From: Kitasatospora fiedleri
GTDB taxonomy: Bacteria > Actinomycetota > Actinomycetes > Streptomycetales > Streptomycetaceae
Direction: 5' to 3'
NCBI RefSeq assembly: GCF_948472415.1
Contig: NZ_OX419519.1
Span: forward strand, 4,836,001-4,900,000
DNA: 64,000 bases
Shown: positions 19,400 through 26,012 of the stretch, one piece after another
Numbering within the stretch: the first letter of the stretch is position 1
Layout of the letters: each line of letters starts with the position of its first letter
Program-made: the position numbers and the translations under genes
The notes under the pieces: generated by a model
Told to the model about the DNA's origin: nothing
Database searches by the model: none
What the model saw: only the letters and a program-made list of their open reading frames with translations

Positions 19400-20188
19400 G
19401 TGACGATCCACCGCCGCGCCGCCCCCGCGCCCAAGTACCAGCAGCTCGCCACCGACCTGCGCCGGCGCATCGAGTCCGGCGAGTGGGAGGGCGGCGGCCG
19501 CCTCCCGGTCGAGACCGAGCTGGAGGCGCAGTACGGGGTGGCCCGCAACACCGTCCGGCTGGCCGTGGACGTGCTGGTCAACGAGGGCCGGGTGGTGCGC
19601 GTCCAGGGCAAGGGCACCTACCTGCGCGAGCCCTCCCGGCACGACCACCGGGTGCACGCCCGCCCGCCCCGGCAGGCCCGCCGCGAACCGCTCACCCCCA
19701 GCGGCGAGGTGTACGCCGCCGAGGCCGCCGCCGCCGGACGGCAGCTCACCGTGGACTTCGAGGTGGCCGCCGTCCGGGCCCGCCGGGACGTCGCCGCCTG
19801 GCTCGGACTGCGCCCCGAGGACACCGTGATGATGCGCCGTCAGCTCTGCCGGGTCGACCGGGAGCCCTACGCCATCGAGGAGAGCCACTACCGGGCCGGG
19901 CTGGCCGCCGGCACCCCGCTGATGCAGGACCGGCCCGTCCCCGGCGGCGACGAGCGGATACTGGCGCAGCTCGGCCGGACCGAGACCTCCGCCACCGACC
20001 ACCTCACCGCCCGGATGCCCGACCCGGCCGAGGCCGCCTGGTTCGGCCTCGGCCCGGGCGTGCCGCTGCTGGTCAACACCCGGATCAGCAGCGACCGGCG
20101 CGGCCCGATCCGGGTGGTGGAGACCCGCTACGCGGCCGACCGGGCCCGGCTGCTCTACGAGCTCGGCGACGCCGCGGCGGGCGGCTGA
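19400..20188 (+). CDS. GntR-family (HutC/UTRA) transcriptional regulator
   Basis: 262 residues. The N-terminal GntR winged helix (PKYQQLATDLRRRIESGEW...YGVARNTVRLAVDVLVNEGRVVRVQGKGTYL) is followed by a UTRA ligand domain (about 95-255, with EESHYRAG and a final VVETRYAADRARLLYEL). HutC-type regulators bind small metabolites such as amino sugars or histidine intermediates; the ligand is not evident. It is monocistronic: a strong terminator lies upstream and a convergent gene downstream. Confidence 0.9.
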   Translation: MTIHRRAAPAPKYQQLATDLRRRIESGEWEGGGRLPVETELEAQYGVARNTVRLAVDVLVNEGRVVRVQGKGTYLREPSRHDHRVHARPPRQARREPLTPSGEVYAAEAAAAGRQLTVDFEVAAVRARRDVAAWLGLRPEDTVMMRRQLCRVDREPYAIEESHYRAGLAAGTPLMQDRPVPGGDERILAQLGRTETSATDHLTARMPDPAEAAWFGLGPGVPLLVNTRISSDRRGPIRVVETRYAADRARLLYELGDAAAGG

Positions 20189-20396
20189 ACCGGCGGCCGG
20201 GCGCCCCGGTCCGGCCGCCCGCCGCGCCGCGGCGGAATGCCGGCCCGCGCCGTTCCGGCCGCCGGGGCCGGAATTCCGATCAGTACCGGTCGGACCTCCG
20301 GCGGAATTCGACCGGGCCCCGGTGGACATTCAGCCGGAATTAGACCGCCGGCGACCGGTATTGGACCGGTAATGACCGGATCGGGACCGAATTCGA
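20189..20396. repeat. Intergenic region of degenerate GGAATT / ACCGGTA repeats
   Basis: 208 bp between convergent ends of the GntR and mycoredoxin genes. GCGGAAT or CCGGAATT words recur at about 30-60 bp spacing. Near the right end ACCGGTATTGG, ACCGGTAATG, ACCGGATCGGG and ACCGAATTCG follow each other at 10-12 bp spacing (20353-20396). No ORF or strong single hairpin was found. Confidence 0.45.
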
Positions 20397-20648
20397 TCAG
20401 ACCAACGCGGACTGGACCTGCCGCAGGCTCGGGTTGGTCATCACGCTCTGCTCGCCGGAGGCGGAGACCACCACGACCGTCGGCACCGTCTGGTTGCCGT
20501 TGTTCACCGACTCCACGTAGGACGCCGAGGCCGGGTCCTGCTCGATGTTGACCTCGGTGTAGGCGATGCCCTCGCGGTCCAGCTGGCTCTTGAGGCGGTT
20601 GCAGTAGCCGCACCAGGTCGTGCTGTACATCGTGACGGTGCCGGACAT
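20397..20648 (-). CDS. mrx: Mycoredoxin (glutaredoxin-like, mycothiol-dependent)
   Basis: 83-residue thioredoxin-fold protein. The active site CGYC is in MYSTTWCGYCNRLKSQL near the N-terminus, with the cis-Pro loop NQTVPTVVV. Actinobacterial proteins of this type reduce mycothiol mixed disulfides using mycothiol and mycothione reductase. The ATG follows GAAGGAG. A perfect SigR-type promoter lies 52-77 bp upstream, fitting induction by thiol oxidation. It is divergent from uvrD2. Confidence 0.92.
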   Translation of the reverse strand: MSGTVTMYSTTWCGYCNRLKSQLDREGIAYTEVNIEQDPASASYVESVNNGNQTVPTVVVVSASGEQSVMTNPSLRQVQSALV

Positions 20649-20699
20649 GGCGAGGGACTCCTTCGGTCGACGGACGGTGGCCGGACGGCCGCCCGGTGC

Positions 20700-20725
20700 A
20701 ACGCCCGGCGGCCCCGGCCCATTCC
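20700..20725 (-). promoter_or_regulatory. Predicted SigR promoter of mycoredoxin gene
   Basis: On the minus strand GGAAT (20725-20721), an 18-bp spacer and GTT (20702-20700) match the SigR consensus GGAAT-N18-GTT exactly. The predicted leader to the ATG at 20648 is about 45 nt. SigR itself is encoded in this window at 50 kb. Confidence 0.75.
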
Positions 20726-20736
20726 GGGCGGGTAGC

Positions 20737-20776
20737 GGTGTGACGATCCGACCACCTCGGACCGCCTGTGGACAAC
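20737..20776 (+). promoter_or_regulatory. uvrD2 upstream element with DnaA-box-like site
   Basis: GGTGTGACGATC (20737-20748) is followed after 12 bp by ACCGCCTGTGGACAAC (20761-20776), which contains a perfect DnaA box (TTGTCCACA on the minus strand, 20767-20775). Both words recur together at 28912-28954. This suggests a shared regulatory element rather than chance. Confidence 0.5.
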
Positions 20777-20815
20777 CCCGTCCGAACTGTCCGGCCCGCC
20801 TGCGAGGATGGGGGC

Positions 20816-23092
20816 ATGCAGGAAGACCTCCTCGGGCTCGACGGCCCCCACTCGCAGTACGGCCACGCCCCCGCCGGGGCGGACGCGGTGCTGGCCGGGC
20901 TCGACCCCGAGCAGCGCGCCGTGGCCACCGCCCTGCACGGCCCGGTCTGCGTGCTGGCCGGCGCCGGCACCGGCAAGACCCGCGCCATCACCCACCGGAT
21001 CGCCTACGGCGTGCGCAGCGGCGTCTACCACCCCGCGCAGGTCCTCGCCGTCACCTTCACCGCCCGCGCGGCCGGCGAGATGCGCGGCCGGCTGCGCCAG
21101 CTCGGCGCCGACGGCGTGCAGGCCCGCACCTTCCACTCGGCCGCCCTGCGCCAGCTCCAGTACTTCTGGCCGCGGGCCATCGGCGGCGAGTTCCCCCGGC
21201 TGCTGGAGCGCAAGGTCCAGCTGGTCGCCGAGGCGGCCGGCCGCAGCGGCCTGCGCGTCCAGCGCACCGAACTGCGCGACCTGACCGCCGAGGTCGAGTG
21301 GGCCAAGGTCACCCAGGTCGTCCCCGACGACTACCCGGCCGCCCTCGCCAAGTCCGGCCGCGAGGCCCCGCGCGACCCGGCGGAGATCGCCCGGGTCTAC
21401 GCCGCCTACGAGCACGCCAAGCAGCAGCGCCGCCTGATCGACTTCGAAGACGTGCTGCTGCTCACCGCCGCCGTCCTGGAGGACCGGCCGGAGATCGCCG
21501 ACCAGGTCCGCTCCCAGTACCGGCACTTCACCGTCGACGAGTACCAGGACGTCTCCCCGCTCCAGCAGCGCCTGCTGGAGCAGTGGACGGGCTCCGACGG
21601 CGGCGCCAGCCTCTGCGTCGTGGGCGACGCCAGCCAGACCATCTACTCCTTCACCGGCGCCACCCCCGACCACCTGCTGAACTTCCGGCACCGGCACCCC
21701 GAGGCCACCGTGGTCAAGCTGGTCCGGGACTACCGCTCCACCCCGCAGGTGGTCCACCTGGCCAACGGGCTGCTCGCGCAGGCCCGCGGCCAGGCCGCCC
21801 AGCACCGGCTGGAGCTGGTCTCCCAGCGCGAGGCCGGCCCCGAGCCGGTCTACCGCGAGTACCCGGACGAGCCGACCGAGGCCGAGTCCACCGCCCGCCT
21901 GATCCGCGACCTGCTCGGCACCGGCGTCCGGGCCAGCGAGGTCGCCGTGCTGTTCCGCACCAACGGCCAGTCCGAGGTGTACGAGCAGGCCCTCGCCGAC
22001 CTCGGCATCGCCTACCAGCTCAAGGGCGCCGAGCGGTTCTTCGAACGCCCCGAGGTCCGCGAGGCCGGCGTGCTGCTCAAGGGCGCCGCCCGGGCCGCCG
22101 ACGACCCGCTGACCTCCGGCGCGCCCGACCTCGCCGCCCAGGTCCGCGCGGTGCTCGCCACCCGCGGCTTCGCGGCCGCCCCGCCGGCCGGCTCCGGCGC
22201 CGTCCGCGAGCGCTGGGAGTCGCTGAACGCGCTGGTCCGCCTCGCCGAGGAGTTCGAGGCCGCCCGCCGGTCCGCCGGGGCCCCGGCCGACCTCGCCGCC
22301 TACGTCGCCGAGCTGGACGCCCGGGCCGCCGCCCAGCACGCCCCCGCCGTCGAGGGCGTCACGCTCGCCTCGCTGCACGCCGCCAAGGGCCTGGAGTGGG
22401 ACGCGGTGTTCCTGGTCGGCCTGAGCGAGGGCACGCTGCCGATCATCTACGCCAAGACCGACGAGCAGGTCGAGGAGGAGCGCCGGCTGCTCTACGTCGG
22501 CGTCACCCGGGCCCGCCGCTTCCTGACCCTCTCCTGGTCGCTCTCCCGCTCCCCGGGCGGCCGCGCCTCCCGCAAGCCCACCCGCTTCCTGGACGGCCTG
22601 CGCCCCGGCTCCGCCGGCCCCGGCGCGCGCGCCCGGGGCGGGCGCGGGGGCGTCGAGCCGGGCGCGGAGCGCTCCGCCGCGCGCCGGGCGCGCGGCCCGG
22701 TCAAGTGCCGGGTCTGCGAGCGCACCCTGACCGACGCCGTCGAGCGCAAGCTCCGCCGCTGCGAGGGCTGCCCGTCCACGATGGACGAGGCGCTCTACGA
22801 GCGGCTGCGCGAGTGGCGCTCGGTCAAGGCCAAGGAGCAGGGCGCCCCGGCCTACGTGGTGTTCACCGACGCCACCCTGACGGCCATCGCGGAGGACGTG
22901 CCGGGCAGCCTCGCGGAGCTGTCCCGGATCTCCGGAGTGGGCGCCATGAAGCTGGACAAGTACGGCTCCGACGTGCTCTTGTTGTGTGCGGGGGAGAGTC
23001 CGGAGCCGGTGGGGGAGACCGACCGCGAACCGGAGCCCGCCCCGTCCGAGGGCGAAGCCGGGAACCAGGCTGAGAACTCGCCGGAAAAATAG
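20816..23092 (+). CDS. uvrD2: ATP-dependent DNA helicase UvrD2 (SF1, HRDC domain)
   Basis: 758 residues. SF1A motifs are complete: Walker A GAGTGKTR (about residue 50), TFTARAAGEM, VDEYQDVSPLQQ, GDASQTIYSFTGA, SLHAAKGLEWDAVF and YVGVTRARRFL. The C-terminus carries a four-cysteine module (CRVCERTL...RRCEGC, about 640-655) and an HRDC domain (residues about 675-745). This is the layout of actinobacterial UvrD2, a 3'-5' helicase essential in mycobacteria. The ATG at 20816 is preceded by GAGGATGGGGGC. The uvrD2-wblC order matches uvrD2-whiB7 in mycobacteria. Confidence 0.93.
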   Translation: MQEDLLGLDGPHSQYGHAPAGADAVLAGLDPEQRAVATALHGPVCVLAGAGTGKTRAITHRIAYGVRSGVYHPAQVLAVTFTARAAGEMRGRLRQLGADGVQARTFHSAALRQLQYFWPRAIGGEFPRLLERKVQLVAEAAGRSGLRVQRTELRDLTAEVEWAKVTQVVPDDYPAALAKSGREAPRDPAEIARVYAAYEHAKQQRRLIDFEDVLLLTAAVLEDRPEIADQVRSQYRHFTVDEYQDVSPLQQRLLEQWTGSDGGASLCVVGDASQTIYSFTGATPDHLLNFRHRHPEATVVKLVRDYRSTPQVVHLANGLLAQARGQAAQHRLELVSQREAGPEPVYREYPDEPTEAESTARLIRDLLGTGVRASEVAVLFRTNGQSEVYEQALADLGIAYQLKGAERFFERPEVREAGVLLKGAARAADDPLTSGAPDLAAQVRAVLATRGFAAAPPAGSGAVRERWESLNALVRLAEEFEAARRSAGAPADLAAYVAELDARAAAQHAPAVEGVTLASLHAAKGLEWDAVFLVGLSEGTLPIIYAKTDEQVEEERRLLYVGVTRARRFLTLSWSLSRSPGGRASRKPTRFLDGLRPGSAGPGARARGGRGGVEPGAERSAARRARGPVKCRVCERTLTDAVERKLRRCEGCPSTMDEALYERLREWRSVKAKEQGAPAYVVFTDATLTAIAEDVPGSLAELSRISGVGAMKLDKYGSDVLLLCAGESPEPVGETDREPEPAPSEGEAGNQAENSPEK

Positions 23093-23123
23093 TTTGCGCG
23101 CCGCATGGACGGCGCAATAGCCT
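23083..23123 (+). promoter_or_regulatory. Predicted WblC-type autoregulated promoter
   Basis: The AT-rich tract GGAAAAATA (23083-23091) abuts a -35 TTTGCG/TTGCGC (23093-23099), followed after 18 bp by TAGCCT (23118-23123) as -10. WhiB7/WblC activates promoters with an AT-rich sequence immediately upstream of the -35. The element overlaps the uvrD2 stop codon, so wblC would have its own leader of about 800 nt. Confidence 0.5.
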
Positions 23124-23251
23124 GCCGGAGCGGTCAAGGGGACGAGGCCGCGAAGCTCGCAGAGGGCCTGTTTCTGCGTGCACTGACCATCAACCAGATA
23201 TCGGAGCCCGGGCGACCGGGCACCGCGAGACGCCGAGAGGAGGCGAGTTCA

Positions 23252-23668
23252 GTGGAGACCAAGATGATCACCAAAGTGACCGACCTGATGACCACCCTCG
23301 CCATGCCCTCGCGCGTCAGCGCTTCGGGTCTGGGTCTCGGCACGGCCGGCGGCGACGCCGGAGTCCTGCTGTCCGAGCACTGCCTTGTCAGTGATCTCGG
23401 CAATGCTGTGGCCACCCGTGTCGAGGCAGGTCCCTCCCGTGACTGGGCGACGTTCGGCGGCGGCATTTCGCTGTCCGACGAGCGACCGACCAAGGCACCG
23501 AAGGCGGTAGTGGCAGAGGCCCTGCATGGGCGCTATGCCGCAGTCATCGGTGCCGGAAGCAACAAGCAGGACCAGCAGATCTCCCTGGCCGAAGCCGCCG
23601 TCCGCGGCGCCGAGGCCGGCCGGAAGCAGGCTTTTCGCGGGCCTGGACCCTGGAGCGAACGACCCTGA
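23252..23668 (+). CDS. Candidate leader ORF (uORF) upstream of wblC
   Basis: 138-codon ORF with a GTG start at 23252, 8 nt after the strong ribosome site GAGAGGAGG (23235-23243). No domain was recognised; the middle is Gly/Ala-rich (GLGLGTAGGDAG) and the end reads GPWSERP. Third-position GC is clearly lower than in neighbouring genes, so it is either a fast-evolving leader peptide or a foreign-looking small gene. The stop codon sits inside a hairpin (23663-23684) and 27 nt before an intrinsic terminator. That arrangement fits translation-coupled attenuation of wblC. Whether the whole ORF is translated is uncertain. Confidence 0.45.
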   Translation: METKMITKVTDLMTTLAMPSRVSASGLGLGTAGGDAGVLLSEHCLVSDLGNAVATRVEAGPSRDWATFGGGISLSDERPTKAPKAVVAEALHGRYAAVIGAGSNKQDQQISLAEAAVRGAEAGRKQAFRGPGPWSERP

Positions 23669-23698
23669 CTGAACCAGTCACGGGCGGTGCCTCCAGGG
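23648..23698 (+). promoter_or_regulatory. Putative antiterminator hairpin of the wblC leader
   Basis: CCCTGGAG (23648-23655, inside the last codons of the upstream ORF) is perfectly complementary to CTCCAGGG (23691-23698). The last three bases of the latter also form the base of the terminator stem, so the two structures compete. An inner hairpin TGACTG-AAC-CAGTCA (23666-23680) stacks within it and contains the ORF stop codon. Confidence 0.5.
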
Positions 23699-23740
23699 CC
23701 GCGGAAACCCAGCAACCGGGTTCCGCGGCCCTTCTGTTTT
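23696..23740 (+). terminator. Intrinsic terminator (attenuator) upstream of wblC
   Basis: GGGCCGCGGAAACCC (23696-23710) pairs with GGGTTCCGCGGCCC (23718-23731) with one bulged A, followed by TTCTGTTTT. It is the only U-tract terminator noticed in the window. It lies about 190 nt before the wblC start with no gene of its own to end other than the leader ORF. Confidence 0.8.
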
Positions 23741-23931
23741 GTCCGGTACGCAAGACCACCCAGGCCCCCCGGGGCCTCCGGACCGCTCCGCACCACGGAA
23801 CGGCCGGACCCACATCGAAGACGAGGAAGACGCCCACAGTGTCCACGGTCATCACACCGCCGCCCCTCCCGTCCGTACCGACCGACAAGACCGTCAAGGC
23901 CGACCAGGCCCACCCCCCGGAGGTAACACTC

Positions 23932-24207
23932 ATGCAGCTCACCGCCATCGACGAGGCTGACTCGCTCGGGCTCCCCATCCCGTGCCGGGCCTTCGACCCG
24001 GAGGTCTTCTTCGCGGAGACCCCCGCGGACGTCGAGTACGCCAAGTCGCTGTGTGGCACCTGCCCCGTCAAGGCCGCCTGCCTCACCGGTGCCCTGGAGC
24101 GCCGCGAGCCCTGGGGCGTCTGGGGCGGCGAGCTCTTCGTGCAGGGCGTCGTCGTCGCCCGGAAGCGCCCGCGTGGCCGTCCGCGCAAGACCGAGGTCAT
24201 GGCGTGA
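23932..24207 (+). CDS. wblC: WhiB7-type transcription factor WblC
   Basis: 91 residues. The Fe-S ligand cysteines are in order: IPCRAFD, then CGTCPVKAAC, giving C-xn-C-x2-C-x5-C. The WhiB7 signature EPWGVWGGE and the C-terminal AT-hook RGRPRK follow. WblC binds the principal sigma factor and activates intrinsic antibiotic-resistance genes when translation is blocked. The ATG at 23932 has an excellent GGAGG site. An in-frame GTG at 23839, behind GAGGAAGA, would add 31 residues (total 122) and cannot be excluded. Regulation is probably by attenuation plus autoactivation. The stop overlaps the next start (GTGA). Confidence 0.93.
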   Translation: MQLTAIDEADSLGLPIPCRAFDPEVFFAETPADVEYAKSLCGTCPVKAACLTGALERREPWGVWGGELFVQGVVVARKRPRGRPRKTEVMA

Positions 24208-24617
24208 ACCCCGCAGCCAGGGCCGACCGCAGCGGCACCGGAGCCGTCCGCAGGGGAGAGCAGCCCCCGCTGGACACCGCTCTGCGCCACTCGGTACGCA
24301 TCGCGGCCGCCAAGGCCGACGCAGAACTGACCCGTCCCTTCCCGACCACGCACCACGAGCAGGACCACCACATGAACCCCGCCGGCATCGATCCGACCGT
24401 CCGCTCCGAGCAGACCACCGAACTTCAGATCCAGAACAGGACCCTCGAGATGAATCTCCTCCAAGAATCCCTGGCGCGCGCGCATATGCAGCAACGCCTC
24501 CACGAGGCCGAGGAGCAACGCCTCGGCCTGCGGGTGCTGCGCGCGGCGCGGCTGCGCCGCCGGGCCGAACGTGCCTCGCTGCGCGCCCGCAAGGCCCTCG
24601 CCGTCGCCCTGATGTGA
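24204..24617 (+). CDS. Hypothetical Arg-rich coiled-coil protein co-encoded with wblC
   Basis: 137 residues, GTG start overlapping the wblC stop by 4 bases, so translation is probably coupled. No known domain. The C-terminal half (about 70-137) is predicted helical, highly charged and rich in Arg, Glu, Leu and Ala (NLLQESLARAHMQQRLHEAEEQ; LRRRAERASLRARKAL). The tight coupling suggests a role with WblC, but no function can be assigned. The GTG was chosen for the coupling; an internal ATG at 24372 is an alternative. Confidence 0.65.
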   Translation: MNPAARADRSGTGAVRRGEQPPLDTALRHSVRIAAAKADAELTRPFPTTHHEQDHHMNPAGIDPTVRSEQTTELQIQNRTLEMNLLQESLARAHMQQRLHEAEEQRLGLRVLRAARLRRRAERASLRARKALAVALM

Positions 24618-24673
24618 CGGATGCTCCACCCCGCCGGTCGGCCGCGAGGCCCCGCCGGTGACCGACCCCTGAA

Positions 24674-24716
24674 CGCCGACGGCCGGCTCCCCGCCCCGGG
24701 GAGCCGGCCGTCGGCG
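24674..24716. terminator. 19-bp perfect hairpin terminator after the wblC operon
   Basis: A 19-bp uninterrupted stem (24674-24692 with 24698-24716) around a 5-nt loop lies 56 nt after the end of the wblC partner gene. Confidence 0.8.
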
Positions 24717-24842
24717 CGTTCCCGCTGAATCCAGGACTTCTGCGGCTCCCAGGGCCTCCGTCGGGCCCGGGTGTCGGGCGTCCAACTCCAGGGTTCCGTA
24801 CTGCTGTTCGCCACCCGAACAGGTCGTGCAAGGATGGCCCCC

Positions 24843-25913
24843 ATGTGGTCCTCCCTCCCGCTCGGCGAGCGGCTGCGCGCCGAACTCGGCCCGCCGCGCA
24901 AGGTCCGCCGCCTGGTCAGCAGCCCGCGCTCCCGGGTCTGGCGGGCCGAGCTCTCCGGCCGCCCCGTGGTGGTCAAGCAGTTGGTCGACTCGCCCGGGGC
25001 CGACGGCCGTTACGCCCGCGAGGCGGCCGGGCTCTCCCTCGCCGCCCGGCCCGGCCGACCCGGCCCCCCGGTGGCGCCCGCCCTGCTCGGCGCCGACCCG
25101 GCCGCCCGCCTGCTGGTGCTGGAACGCCTGGAGGACCGCACCCCGGGCCCCGACTGGCAGCGCGAGTACGCCACCGCGCTGGCCGGGCTGCACGCCAGCG
25201 CCCCCGCCGACCTCCAGGACCTCGCCGGGACGGCCCCCGCCACCGACCTGCCCGCCTGGACCGGCCCGACCGGGCGCGACCTCGGCTGCTTCATCGCCCT
25301 GGCCCGAATCCTCGACGTCCCGGCCCCGCCCGGCGCCCGCGCCGAGGCCGAGGCGCTGCTCGACCGGCTCTCCGCCACCCCCGTCCGGCACGCGCTGCTG
25401 CACGGCGACCCCTGCCCCGGCAACGACCTGCACACCGCCGACGGCGTCCGGTTCGTCGACTTCGAGCAGTCCGCGCTCGGCCCGGGCGCCGTCGAGTTCG
25501 CCTACCTGCGGATCGGCTTCCCCACCTGCTGGTGCTCCACCGCCCCGCCCGCCGCCGTGCTGGCCGAGGCCGAGGCCGCCTACCGCACCGCCTGGCGGGC
25601 GGCCACCGGCACCGAGGCCGCCACCCCCGCCGAACTCGCCGACGCCTGCGCCGGCTGGCTGCTGCGCGGCGACGCCCTCGTCCCCAAGGCCGAACGCGGC
25701 ACCGCCGACCACCTGTCCCGCCTCCACCACGGCGACTGGACCTGGGGCAACGCCACCGCCCGCCGCCGCCTCCTGCACCGCCTGCGGGTGGTCGCCGAAC
25801 TCGCCGACGCCGACACCGCCCTCCCGGTCTTCGGCCGCTTCTGCGCCACCCTGGCCGCCCGCGCCCGCACCGCCTGGCCCACCGCCACCCCACTCCCCGC
25901 CGAACGGGCCTGA
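24843..25913 (+). CDS. Aminoglycoside phosphotransferase-fold (APH) kinase
   Basis: 356 residues. The APH fold is shown by LLHGDPCPGNDL (catalytic HGD..N, about residue 195) and FVDFEQSALGPGAVEFAY (metal-binding DFE). An N-terminal Lys candidate is in RPVVVKQL. The substrate is unknown: the family includes aminoglycoside, choline, fructosamine and homoserine kinases. Being next to wblC does not make it a resistance gene, because a strong terminator separates them. The ATG at 24843 lies 8 nt after AAGGA; the ATG at 24834 is too close to that site. Confidence 0.82.
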   Translation: MWSSLPLGERLRAELGPPRKVRRLVSSPRSRVWRAELSGRPVVVKQLVDSPGADGRYAREAAGLSLAARPGRPGPPVAPALLGADPAARLLVLERLEDRTPGPDWQREYATALAGLHASAPADLQDLAGTAPATDLPAWTGPTGRDLGCFIALARILDVPAPPGARAEAEALLDRLSATPVRHALLHGDPCPGNDLHTADGVRFVDFEQSALGPGAVEFAYLRIGFPTCWCSTAPPAAVLAEAEAAYRTAWRAATGTEAATPAELADACAGWLLRGDALVPKAERGTADHLSRLHHGDWTWGNATARRRLLHRLRVVAELADADTALPVFGRFCATLAARARTAWPTATPLPAERA

Positions 25914-25959
25914 CCGCCCGCGGGGCCGCGAGCCCGCCGCCCGCGAGCCTCGGCCGGGG

Positions 25960-26005
25960 CCCGGACACCCGCGCCTCGGGGCCTCCGGAGGCGCGGGTGT
26001 CCGGG
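25960..26005. terminator. 18-bp hairpin terminator between convergent genes
   Basis: CCCGGACACCCGCGCCTC (25960-25977) pairs perfectly with GAGGCGCGGGTGTCCGGG (25988-26005) over a 10-nt loop. It serves the APH-like and ABC1-kinase genes, which end on either side. Confidence 0.8.
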
Positions 26006-26012
26006 TCCCGGC

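Noticed and set aside
24843..25913. APH-like kinase as a WblC-controlled aminoglycoside-resistance gene
   Set aside because: A strong terminator separates it from wblC, no WblC-type promoter was seen upstream, and the fold is shared with many metabolic kinases.
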